DNA of 13,894 nucleotides from the NCBI GenBank assembly GCA_937928525.1, contig CALFWJ010000140.1, positions 1 to 13,894 of the forward strand. The letters are read 5' to 3'. The DNA comes from an uncultured Alphaproteobacteria bacterium. GTDB taxonomy: Bacteria > Pseudomonadota > Alphaproteobacteria > UBA2136 > UBA6156. This document shows positions 6,530 to 13,221 of this stretch, one piece after another; within the stretch, counting starts at the first letter, position 1; each line of letters begins with the position of its first letter. A model generated the notes under the pieces. It worked only from the letters and a program-made list of their open reading frames with translations, was not told the origin of the DNA and searched no databases. Both the position numbers and the translations under genes were made by a program.

Positions 6530-6560
6530 GGTTGCTTGGCAGCCCCTTCCCTTTTCTTTT
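6530..6560 (+). terminator. Weak hairpin with pyrimidine tract before the HAD gene
   Basis: GGTTGC (6530-6535), loop TTG, GCAGCC (6539-6544), followed by a C/T-only tract ending in TTTTCTTTT (6545-6560). It resembles a weak terminator or attenuator placed between the 43-codon ORF and the HAD start at 6574. Confidence 0.35.
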
Positions 6561-6573
6561 GCAGGAGATTGAT

Positions 6574-7287
6574 ATGCAAAAAATTACTCCGACTTCTAAA
6601 CTAATTGTGTTTGACCTTGATGATTGCTTGGCGCAAACGATTGATATTTTGGGGCACTACTTAACCCAGCAAATTATGGATATTTACAAAATTTCATACC
6701 AAGAGGCAGATGTACTGCGTATTTACGGCATGGAGAACTTTGGCTGTAGCGCGGGTTATTTAGCCGAGCGTGATGGTTATGATCAGGCGTGGATTGAAGA
6801 TATATACGCGCATATGGGCGAAATGTTGGTGCAAAATATTCACGAACACCTTGAGCCTTGTGCGCTGTTACAGTCTCGATTTGCTAATCTACAGGCGAAC
6901 AGCTGGACCATTGCTTTGTTAACCCAAGGCCGCAAGGATTATGCCCATGGCATTTTAAGACATCTTGAAATTGAGGCGTTTTTTCATTCTGGGCTTATTA
7001 TGGGCCGTGATTGCGTTAACTATACGAGCAAACGGACAGAAGAGCCGTATAAACGCCTATTAGAGCGCTTAAATGCTGTGCCAGATACCATGGTGATGCT
7101 AGACGATACGCCAGCGAACCTAAAGCCCGCACAAGAGCTTGGCTTTAAAGTGGGGTTGGTTGGTACTAAGAGCACGCCGACGCCGGACAACATGGCGCGG
7201 TTGGCAGACTTAAAACTTAAGCCAAATTTTTTGGCTGAAAATATAAATGATGCACTAAAAACACTGTGCCAAGCGCACGCTGCTTAG
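6574..7287 (+). CDS. HAD-family hydrolase, pyrimidine 5'-nucleotidase-like
   Basis: The 237-aa protein has the four haloacid dehalogenase motifs: motif I VFDLDDCL (Asp14 nucleophile, Asp16), motif II LLTQG, a motif III lysine in the KRTEEPYKRL region, and motif IV MLDDTPANL with two acidic metal ligands. A helical cap lies between motifs I and II (type I cap). The tail DDTPANLKPAQELGFKVGLVG resembles the SDT1-like pyrimidine 5'-nucleotidase group, so a small phosphomonoester such as a nucleotide is a reasonable substrate, though not proven. Cysteine stands at the motif I position usually held by Thr, Val or Tyr. Start: the ATG at 6574 has AGGAG at a 6-base spacing; the TTG at 6532 would sit in the hairpin. 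It converges on parB across a shared terminator. Confidence 0.8.
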   Translation: MQKITPTSKLIVFDLDDCLAQTIDILGHYLTQQIMDIYKISYQEADVLRIYGMENFGCSAGYLAERDGYDQAWIEDIYAHMGEMLVQNIHEHLEPCALLQSRFANLQANSWTIALLTQGRKDYAHGILRHLEIEAFFHSGLIMGRDCVNYTSKRTEEPYKRLLERLNAVPDTMVMLDDTPANLKPAQELGFKVGLVGTKSTPTPDNMARLADLKLKPNFLAENINDALKTLCQAHAA

Positions 7288-7299
7288 TAAAAAAGTATT

Positions 7300-7329
7300 A
7301 AAAAGGCCGCCTTAACGGGCGGCCTTTTT
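7300..7329. terminator. Bidirectional terminator between HAD gene and parB
   Basis: AAAAAGGCCGCC (7300-7311), loop TTAACG, GGCGGCCTTTTT (7318-7329): a perfect 12-base dyad with A and T tracts on both sides, serving both convergent genes. Confidence 0.93.
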
Positions 7330-7345
7330 GCGGAATAAATACGAT

Positions 7346-8335
7346 TTATTCAGCTGTTTGAGTTTGTTTGAAGTTTTGGAGCAAGTGGTCGAGCTGCGCC
7401 ATATCGTCGAAAAAGATGCGAATTGAGCCTGCACCTGTATCCGTTTGGCGACGCATGGCAACTTTGAGGCCGAGGGATTTTTGCAGGTTTTTTTCAATCT
7501 CTGTGGTTTGTGCATCTTTGGTGCGGCGGCCTCGTGCGGCCTGATTTGGATTAATCAGGTTACGGACTAAATCTTCTGTTTCGCGCACAGAAAGCTTATG
7601 TTTGATAACTTTGTTTGCAGCGCGGATTTGGAGCTGTGAATCTTGCGAAAGACCAAGCAGGGCGCGGGCATGGCCCATTGTAAGTGAGCCCTTACTTACG
7701 CATGTTTTAAGTGTTTGTGGAAGCGAGAGTAAGCGCAATAAGTTCGTAATGTGTGAGCGTGATTTACCTGTGACTTGCGAGATGTCTTCGTGGGTATATT
7801 TAAACTCTTCTGTGAGGCGTTTGTACCCCAAGGCTTCTTCGATTGGATTGAGGTCGGCGCGTTGAATATTCTCAACCAGAGCAACTTCTAGGGCTTTGCC
7901 ATCGTCTAATTCTCTAATGATTACAGGTACTTCTGTAAGTCCAGCCTGTTGTGCAGCTCGCCAACGGCGCTCGCCACCAATAATTTCGTAGGCGCTGCCA
8001 ACTTTACGTACAAGGAGTGGCTGAAGGACGCCTTGCGCCTTAATAGAAGCCGAAAGTGTTGCGATATCGTTTGCGTTAAACTCGCGACGTGGCTGAACCG
8101 ACGAAGGTTGAAGATCTTGCACAGAAAGAGTTGTTTCGGGCGCAGAAACGCTAGGGTTTGAGGTGTTTTGAGCTGTAGGTGAGCCAATTTGAGCCGAATG
8201 ATGAGATGCCTGGCTTGATGTGGATGTGTTCTGATCAGCAGAATTGTTGTGTACAATTGATGCTGCTGCCGCATCGTCTAGAAGTGCTGCGAGTCCTTTT
8301 CCGAGTCCGCGCTGAGGAGAATTTGCCATAAACAT
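7346..8335 (-). CDS. parB: Chromosome-partitioning protein ParB (Spo0J family)
   Basis: ParB is a CTP-dependent clamp that loads at parS and spreads on DNA to drive origin segregation. The 329-aa protein has the conserved N-terminal RGLGKGLAALL (residues 9-19, the ParA-contacting peptide), a Ser/Thr/Gln-rich linker (about 30-65), the ParB/Srx domain with GGERRWRAAQQAG (120-132, CTP-binding box), ENIQRADLNPIEEA (155-168), a helix-turn-helix around 180-202 (THEDISQVTGKSRSHITNLLR) and a C-terminal dimerisation domain (SIRIFFDDMAQLDHLL). All key boxes are present. ATG 8335 or ATG 8329 could be the start; a TAAGG sits 4 or 10 bases upstream respectively. parA, normally directly upstream, is missing: an AT-rich stretch follows instead. 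Several parS-like sites surround the gene. Confidence 0.95.
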   Translation of the reverse strand: MFMANSPQRGLGKGLAALLDDAAAASIVHNNSADQNTSTSSQASHHSAQIGSPTAQNTSNPSVSAPETTLSVQDLQPSSVQPRREFNANDIATLSASIKAQGVLQPLLVRKVGSAYEIIGGERRWRAAQQAGLTEVPVIIRELDDGKALEVALVENIQRADLNPIEEALGYKRLTEEFKYTHEDISQVTGKSRSHITNLLRLLSLPQTLKTCVSKGSLTMGHARALLGLSQDSQLQIRAANKVIKHKLSVRETEDLVRNLINPNQAARGRRTKDAQTTEIEKNLQKSLGLKVAMRRQTDTGAGSIRIFFDDMAQLDHLLQNFKQTQTAE

Positions 8336-8347
8336 GAAACCTTATAA

Positions 8348-8376
8348 ATTATTTTTTGTTGAGCTCATCATGTAAA
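8348..8376 (-). promoter_or_regulatory. Possible parB promoter
   Basis: On the minus strand TTTACA (8376-8371), 17 bases, AATAAT (8353-8348). Each hexamer is one change from the sigma70 consensus. The predicted start near 8341 would leave almost no leader, so the real start may differ in this AT-rich stretch. The -35 lies within a perfect 17-bp dyad. Confidence 0.4.
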
Positions 8377-8386
8377 TTATTTACAT
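8370..8386. promoter_or_regulatory. Perfect 17-bp dyad upstream of parB
   Basis: ATGTAAATTATTTACAT is a perfect inverted repeat with 8-bp arms around one base. It covers the possible parB -35 hexamer and could be an operator, although such AT-rich dyads also arise by chance. Confidence 0.35.
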
Positions 8387-8494
8387 TTAACATTGTTGTC
8401 ATGTGTTTAGCGTTTGAGCAAGATAAATGCACTAAATTGCTGAAATTTTGGGATATAATCAAAAATAAAGATAATATAAGCAAAAAATTACAAC

Positions 8495-8510
8495 CGTTTC
8501 ACGTGGATTA
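8495..8510. promoter_or_regulatory. Degenerate parS-like site upstream of parB
   Basis: CGTTTCACGTGGATTA matches parS at 12 of 16 positions, with an uninterrupted GTTTCACGTG core (8496-8505). It lies 160 bases upstream of the parB start. Confidence 0.6.
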
Positions 8511-8595
8511 ATTGCACCATAACTAATTGAATTAAATAATAAAAAAATTATTCTGACATGAAAAGCACAACCCTCGGTTGATTTGTGGAACTCCC

Positions 8596-8617
8596 TGAAA
8601 CTGTTTCATGTGACGTT
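8596..8617. promoter_or_regulatory. Weak parS-like sequence with TGAAAC/GTTTCA dyad
   Basis: TGAAACTGTTTCA (8596-8608) is a perfect odd dyad built from the parS half-site word. Overlapping it, TGTTTCATGTGACGTT (8602-8617) matches parS at 11 of 16 positions, mostly the left half. It may be a decayed site. Confidence 0.35.
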
Positions 8618-9509
8618 TCATAAAAGAAAAAAATAGGTGTTTGTTGTGGAGTAAGGCGTGGCAATTGAGAACGTGGAACAAAAAAACTTGGCTAAAAACT
8701 TGCATATTTAATTTTATAAAAATAGACATAAATTTTTTATGTTAAAAGCATATTTCTGAAAAAATTATTTTTAATAAGGCGTTAAATAAGAAAAAGAAAA
8801 AAGTTTTTTGGCATACAAGCAATCAGTGATTAAAATAAGACTATGCCAAGCGTTAAATAAAAACTTGGCTGGGTAAAAAAGACCTTTAAGACTCTTCATT
8901 TTATAAAAATGAGCCACGATAATAGGTATAAATTTTAGTGAAACAACGTTTCATGAAGATTATAAATAAACTTATGCTGGAAAACAAAAATCAAATGTAA
9001 GTAAATATTTACGTATAAATTAAGCTATTGAAATAACTTTTAAACTAAATTATTTATGCCAAAGTAAATTTTAATCTAAAAATGAAGATATATGGCATGT
9101 TTTTTGATTAAAAACGACTGTGGCACTGTGATAAATAGGTAAACCTTACAAAAGATGAACTGACTTTAGAACAAAGCAGAAAATAAAACATAAAAATACT
9201 TAAAAACTATGAATACACTAAAAAAAGGTTTTTATTCTGCATTAAAAGCTCTAAAACAACAGGTTTCTAACGTATGCTCATTAAATAGGCAAAAGAGGCT
9301 TCAAATAGCGATTGGAGAGGCCAAAAAAACTAAATGAGGTTAAAAATAAATTTTTCTAAATTAATGACCTTAAATTTAATAAAACAACTAAATGGAGAAT
9401 ATAAAAGTATTAATATCAATTTTTTGTACCTCTTTTTTTTAGGATGAAGGGTGCGGGGCAAATAATTTGAGATATAAAATCTTGAAAAAAATAACATAAA
9501 CATGATTTT

Positions 9510-9802
9510 TCGACGTTAAGCCAAGAATTGATTTGCTATAGAGCCCTCCATGGCAATTGATACATTAAAATGAGCGTTTTGTATGTTCCGCGGAGATCTT
9601 GATTGAGCGGACTGCGTTTTGCACAGGTTAAATACTCACGCTTAATTTTTTGAACCGAGTTAACGGCCTTTGCATTGTAATTAAACTGCTTTATGAAAAC
9701 AAAATTATGCTTGCTGTTGAGTGAATAGCAATAGAGTTTGCTAAGAACGGCAAAGAGTTTTTCTAAAAAACGTGATTGAGATATGAAAAATTCAAAGTAA
9801 TC
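9510..9802 (-). pseudogene. Probable remnant of phosphoenolpyruvate carboxylase C-terminus
   Basis: On the minus strand an 88-codon frame is open from 9802 to a TAG at 9538-9536, without a proper start. Pieces resemble the C-terminal end of phosphoenolpyruvate carboxylase (usual shape: LLE..PVLxxSIxLRNPYVDxxNxxQxELL ... LR..LLLTINGIAAGxRNTG). Seen here are SRFLEKLFAVL, then in another frame LANSIAIHS (9744-9718), then back in the first frame NAKAVNSVQKIKREYL and DLRGTYKTLIL, and finally, after a frame change, an IN...GGL stretch near 9555-9540. The order and spacing fit, but the match needs at least two frameshifts and is made by eye. A full gene is about 900 residues; hemW occupies the place where the rest would be, so only the tail remains. 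Confidence 0.45.
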
Positions 9803-9849
9803 TTAGAAAGAGATTTCTGGCTGAAATAAAAGACTGACTATAAGGAGTG

Positions 9850-11118
9850 TTAAGCAGATTTTAGAATTTCTGGCAAAATGCTATCGAGTAGAAGTTGGCC
9901 GCGTGGTGTTGTTTTAAGAGAAATAAATTCAGAACAATTTTCTTGTGTAAGTAAGTGGTTGTTTACTAACTTTTGAATGCTTGACCAATGAAACAGGCTT
10001 TCTGTAAGAAGTTTTGAGGCATTTTTAGCGTTTTTTCCGATAAGTATGCCCTCTGATAGGCGTAAACCGTTTAAAACAGCCTCTTGGGCGGATTCATGTG
10101 TTGAAAGAGGTGTTTTTTCGTAAAGAGCATGATTTTTATCTGCCACTTCTTTTTGGTAGGTTTCGGGCATGCGGAAGTTGCGTGTGGCGATGCGCTGGCC
10201 TGCTGCATTTGTGATACGACCATGGGCGCCTGCACCAATGCCGAGATAGTCGCCGTAACGCCAAACATGGAGGTTATGTTGGCACACTTTTAGCATATTA
10301 TTAGTACCTGGGCGTGCGAAATTAGAAATTTCGTAACCCTGGAAGCCTGATGTAGCAAGAGTTTCTTGGGTTGCAGTGAAAAAATCGGCTTGTAGATCAT
10401 CACTTAAAGGCTGCCACTGGTTTTTATTGACGTCGGCGAAGAATTTAGTGCCTGGCTCGATGGTGAGTTGGTAGGCGCTGACATGATCGGTACCAAAGGC
10501 GGAAATTTTGGCTAAGTTTTTTTGCCAGCGAGCTAAATTTTGCGCATGTGTGCCCATAAAATTGGGTAAACCGTAGATAAAATCGACGCTAACCTCAGCG
10601 CCTGATTTTTGAGCTTGCTCGATGGTGGTGAGGGCTTCGTTTACATCGTGCGCGCGGCCTAAAAATGTTAGTTCGTCTGATGATAGACTTTGTACACCAA
10701 TACTAAAACGTGTAACGCCTGCCGATACAAATTTGTGAAACATCTCTGGGCGATATGTGGCCGGGTTTACCTCGAGTGTGACCTCTAATTTTTGGGTGTT
10801 GCAAGGATGTTTGTGAAGGTGTTTTTTCGCAGCGGTTATGACCTGCTCAATGGTTGTGCAATCAGCCAAAGAAGGAGTGCCACCGCCAAAAAAGAGGGAT
10901 GTGAGTGAATTTTTATTTACTTTTAGTGACCAATACTCTAACTCTTTGATTAAACAAGATAAATAGAGATTTTCGTCACGATTTTTGTTCACATGTGCAT
11001 TAAAATCACAGTAGGGGCATTTCTTGATGCACCAAGGCCAATGAACGTAAAGAGCTAGGCCATTTTTGACCGTACTTTTAGGCAGAAGCGGGGCAGGAGG
11101 TGCTGCTTTTTTAATCAT
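9850..11118 (-). CDS. hemW: Radical SAM haem chaperone HemW
   Basis: HemW, formerly annotated as an oxygen-independent coproporphyrinogen oxidase, is a radical SAM protein that binds haem and is thought to deliver it to membrane proteins. With the ATG at 11118 the product is 422 aa and begins just before YVHWPWCIKKCPYCDFNAH, which holds the [4Fe-4S] cysteines C30, C34 and C37; the fourth cysteine of true HemN is absent. Further markers are FFGGGTPS (SAM-binding GGGTP), VTLEVNPAT, RFSIGVQSL, VSVDFIYGLP and YLGIGAGAHG. The HemW haem motif HNxxYW reads HNLHVW. A GTG at 11163 would add 15 residues; neither start has a clear Shine-Dalgarno. It is last of a likely bcp-rph-rdgB-hemW unit, with a parS-like sequence just upstream. 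Confidence 0.93.
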   Translation of the reverse strand: MIKKAAPPAPLLPKSTVKNGLALYVHWPWCIKKCPYCDFNAHVNKNRDENLYLSCLIKELEYWSLKVNKNSLTSLFFGGGTPSLADCTTIEQVITAAKKHLHKHPCNTQKLEVTLEVNPATYRPEMFHKFVSAGVTRFSIGVQSLSSDELTFLGRAHDVNEALTTIEQAQKSGAEVSVDFIYGLPNFMGTHAQNLARWQKNLAKISAFGTDHVSAYQLTIEPGTKFFADVNKNQWQPLSDDLQADFFTATQETLATSGFQGYEISNFARPGTNNMLKVCQHNLHVWRYGDYLGIGAGAHGRITNAAGQRIATRNFRMPETYQKEVADKNHALYEKTPLSTHESAQEAVLNGLRLSEGILIGKNAKNASKLLTESLFHWSSIQKLVNNHLLTQENCSEFISLKTTPRGQLLLDSILPEILKSA

Positions 11119-11163
11119 GGCGAAACGGTAACACTTCGCTTCATTTTGTGCTAGAAAAATCAC

Positions 11164-11179
11164 GTTTCCCCGTGAAACA
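11164..11179. promoter_or_regulatory. Degenerate parS-like site between rdgB and hemW
   Basis: GTTTCCCCGTGAAACA matches parS at 12 of 16 positions with a perfect right part CGTGAAACA. A GTTTC/GAAAC dyad is present with a 5-base rather than the usual 4-base centre, as if one base had been inserted. It sits in the gap between rdgB and hemW. Confidence 0.45.
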
Positions 11180-11196
11180 TTGAAGAAGTTTGTCAG

Positions 11197-11811
11197 TTAA
11201 AGAGATGTTTGTAAGAATTTTTGAAGCTTATTTAATGCTTTACCGCGGTGAGAAGTTTCTGATTTCTCTTTTTGAGTTATTTGGGCATAGGTTTGCCCAT
11301 CTTTGGCGCCATCTGGGCTGAGGCTGAAAATAGGATCATAGCCAAACCCTTCTTTGCCGTAAGGCTTTAAGGTAATGTAGCCATCAGTTTTACCTCTAAA
11401 ATGGAAGAGTTTTGGCTTGTTTTGCAGCGTATTTGGCTCTGGTGCTAAGGCTAGCGTGAGGTGACACATAAAGTGCGCTGAACGGGTTTTTGGGTTGGTA
11501 TGGCCGCGAAGTTTTGTGAGGAGGACCTCTGGACCACCAAAACGGGCGGTATAAATACCAGGTGCACCATCTAGGATATCGACGCATAAACCAGAGTCGT
11601 CGGCGAGAGTTGGCAGCCCTGTGGCGGCATAGCCGGCTAGAGCTTTAAGTGTTGCGTTTTCTTGGAAGGTTTTACCTGTTTCTGGGACGTCTGGGAGGGT
11701 TAAATCGAGGGCGCTGACGACCTCAATGCCTAGAGGCGTTAACAGGGCCGTAAGTTCTGTTATTTTGCCTTTATTTTGCGATGAAAGTAAAAGTTTACTT
11801 ACTTTGCCCAT
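11197..11811 (-). CDS. rdgB: RdgB/HAM1 non-canonical purine NTP pyrophosphatase
   Basis: This enzyme hydrolyses dITP, XTP and related damaged purine nucleotides to monophosphates, keeping them out of DNA. The 204-aa product has the full family signature: SQNKGK (residues 11-16, phosphate-binding), ETGKTFQENATLKA (44-57), LADDSGLCVDILDGAPGIYTARFGG (69-93, with the catalytic Asp pair 71-72), EGFGYDPIF and the C-terminal SHRGKAL. Length is normal. The ATG at 11811 lies 3 bases past the rph stop codon, so the two genes are almost certainly cotranscribed and perhaps translationally coupled, as in many alphaproteobacteria. Confidence 0.96.
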   Translation of the reverse strand: MGKVSKLLLSSQNKGKITELTALLTPLGIEVVSALDLTLPDVPETGKTFQENATLKALAGYAATGLPTLADDSGLCVDILDGAPGIYTARFGGPEVLLTKLRGHTNPKTRSAHFMCHLTLALAPEPNTLQNKPKLFHFRGKTDGYITLKPYGKEGFGYDPIFSLSPDGAKDGQTYAQITQKEKSETSHRGKALNKLQKFLQTSL

Positions 11812-11814
11812 TCT

Positions 11815-12546
11815 TTAGGCAGTCGTTTCGTTAATGCATTGTTTTTGCAGGGAAATAAGGTCGGTTATACCTGCTTTAGCGAGGGCAAAGAGGGCGTTAT
11901 ATTCGTCTTCAGTGATGGGACGGTCTTCGGCGGTGACTTGTACCTCGACTAACTGGCCTGAACCGGTTAAAACGAAGTTTCCGTCGGCAATGGCTTTGCT
12001 GTCTTCGGCGTAGTCGAGATCGAGGACTGGGCCAGCACTGGTAATGCCCGAACTGATGGCGGCAATATGGTCAATAATGACCTCTGGTTTAACGCGATCG
12101 CGGGCGACCAAATTATTGACGGCGAGCTGCAATGCCACAAAGGCACCCGTAATAGCTGCGGTGCGGGTACCGCCATCGGCGACAATGACATCGCAATCGA
12201 GCCAAATTGTGTGGTTACCAAGGGCCTTCAGATCTATAACAGCGCGTAAAGAGCGGCCAATAAGGCGTTGAATTTCGGTGGTACGGCCAGTTTGTTTGCC
12301 CTTAACAGCTTCGCGGTCGATGCGGTCGTGGGTAGAGCGGGGCAGCATGCCATATTCGGCGGTCACCCAGCCTTTCCCTTTACCTTTAAGCCAGCGTGGG
12401 ACGTCGTATTGAATGCTGGCAGTGCAGAGAACGCGGGTATTTCCGCACTCAATCATGCAGCTTCCTTCAGCATGCGGATTAACGTTTGGGGTGATTTTGA
12501 GGGTGCGAAGTTCGTTATTTTTGCGGTTTGAAGGGCGTTGCGTCAT
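11815..12546 (-). CDS. rph: Ribonuclease PH
   Basis: RNase PH is a phosphate-dependent 3'-5' exoribonuclease that trims the 3' end of tRNA precursors. The 243-aa product begins with the typical MTQRPSNRKNNELR and shows VTAEYGMLPRSTHDR (61-75), GRTTEIQRLIGRSLRA (87-102), DCDVIVADGGTRTAAITGA (117-135, phosphate-binding GTR) and the C-terminal QVTAEDRPITEDEYNAL. No key residue is missing and the length matches the family. It lies 33 bases downstream of bcp and 3 bases upstream of rdgB on the same strand. The hrcA-grpE pair that often neighbours rph in this class is not in the window. Confidence 0.96.
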   Translation of the reverse strand: MTQRPSNRKNNELRTLKITPNVNPHAEGSCMIECGNTRVLCTASIQYDVPRWLKGKGKGWVTAEYGMLPRSTHDRIDREAVKGKQTGRTTEIQRLIGRSLRAVIDLKALGNHTIWLDCDVIVADGGTRTAAITGAFVALQLAVNNLVARDRVKPEVIIDHIAAISSGITSAGPVLDLDYAEDSKAIADGNFVLTGSGQLVEVQVTAEDRPITEDEYNALFALAKAGITDLISLQKQCINETTA

Positions 12547-12579
12547 TTTGATTGCTTAACTTATTGATAGATATAATGT

Positions 12580-13059
12580 TTACATGTTTTCTTGTAAGAA
12601 TTTAAGCACATCCTCGGTGTGGGTTTTTGGAGATACTTTAGGCATGACGTGGGCAATTTTACCTACTGGATTAACAATATAAGTTACACGGGCAACACCC
12701 ATGTATTTGCGGCCATACATACTTTTTTCTTGCCAGACACCGTAGGCTTCTAGGGTTTCTTTACTTTCATCACCAAGCAATGTGAGGGCTGGTGTGTCGA
12801 GTTCTTCGGCGGTATTAAACTTGGCAATTTTTTTGCTGGGGTCAGGGCTGATGCCATATACGAGCACGTTGAGCTTAGTGAAGGCATCGTTATTATCGCG
12901 AATTGAGCAGGCTTGAACCGTGCAACCTGGAGTTGATGCTTTTGGATAGAAGTATAAAACGCGCCATTGACCTGCGGTGTCGGCAAGAGTTACGGCGGTT
13001 TCTTGGCCATCAAGGAGGGTAAAATTAGGGGCTGCATCGCCAATATTAAGGAGGGACAT
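12580..13059 (-). CDS. bcp: Bcp/PrxQ-type thioredoxin-dependent peroxiredoxin
   Basis: This enzyme reduces hydrogen peroxide and organic hydroperoxides in the cytoplasm with electrons from thioredoxin. The 159-aa product has the peroxidatic loop PKASTPGCTVQACSIRD: Cys46 is the peroxidatic and Cys51 the likely resolving residue (atypical two-cysteine PrxQ arrangement). The family usually has Asp or Asn after PK, where Ala-Ser is found here. Other markers are VLYFYP, LLGDESKETLEAYGVW and RVTYIVNPVGKIAHV. The ATG at 13059 fits the family N-terminus (MSLLNIGDAAPNF), although no good Shine-Dalgarno precedes it. It is divergent from secB and probably the first gene of the bcp-rph-rdgB-hemW unit. 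Confidence 0.93.
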   Translation of the reverse strand: MSLLNIGDAAPNFTLLDGQETAVTLADTAGQWRVLYFYPKASTPGCTVQACSIRDNNDAFTKLNVLVYGISPDPSKKIAKFNTAEELDTPALTLLGDESKETLEAYGVWQEKSMYGRKYMGVARVTYIVNPVGKIAHVMPKVSPKTHTEDVLKFLQENM

Positions 13060-13162
13060 AGGGCGCTTTCTTGTTTGTTTAAACTTCTTGGATTGGGCGA
13101 ACGTTACCTATTTTTAGCGTTTTGCGCAAGTGCTAGCAAAATAAGCAACTTGCCTGAAAATG

Positions 13163-13192
13163 TTGGCAATCAGTTTGGCGGCGGCGTAATGT
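13163..13192 (+). promoter_or_regulatory. Possible secB promoter
   Basis: TTGGCA (13163-13168), 18 bases, TAATGT (13187-13192) in the bcp-secB divergent region, about 30 bases upstream of the secB ATG. Other pairings are possible. Confidence 0.35.
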
Positions 13193-13221
13193 AGCCACAT
13201 TAATTGATAGGGAGAGAAATA

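Larger units (their letters stand above)
8336..9535. other. AT-rich intergenic region without intact genes
   Basis: About 1.2 kb with no supported coding sequence. Sampled lines (8701-8760, 9361-9420) have only 15 to 17 percent GC against roughly half in the flanking genes. It contains parS-like sequences (8495-8510, 8602-8617), short dyads built on TGAAAC/GTTTCA (8596-8608, 8939-8953), a GTAAATATTTAC dyad (9001-9012), a 12-bp direct repeat AAAAACTTGGCT (8682-8693, 8859-8870), an 11-bp repeat GCGTTAAATAA (8779-8789, 8850-8860) and inverted copies of TTGGCAT (8808-8814, 8843-8849). It could be decayed gene sequence, a segregation or origin-linked region, or both. I found no tRNA and no CRISPR array in it. 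Confidence 0.7.

Noticed and set aside
8665..8680. ACGTGGAACA as a parS half-site
   Set aside because: Only the right half resembles parS (10 of 16 overall); too weak to list.
8532..8729. 65-codon minus-strand ORF in the AT-rich block
   Set aside because: Phe/His/Lys-rich composition from AT-rich DNA, no Shine-Dalgarno, overlaps the parS-like sequences.
8939..8953. TGAAAC-AAC-GTTTCA dyad as a further parS site
   Set aside because: The half-sites are arranged inside out relative to parS and the CACGTG centre is absent.
9121..9135. TGTGATAAA as a DnaA box
   Set aside because: It departs from the consensus and no cluster of boxes surrounds it, so an origin call is not supported.
12044..12531. 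Plus-strand ORFs over rph
   Set aside because: They are antisense to the conserved rph frame and show no family features.
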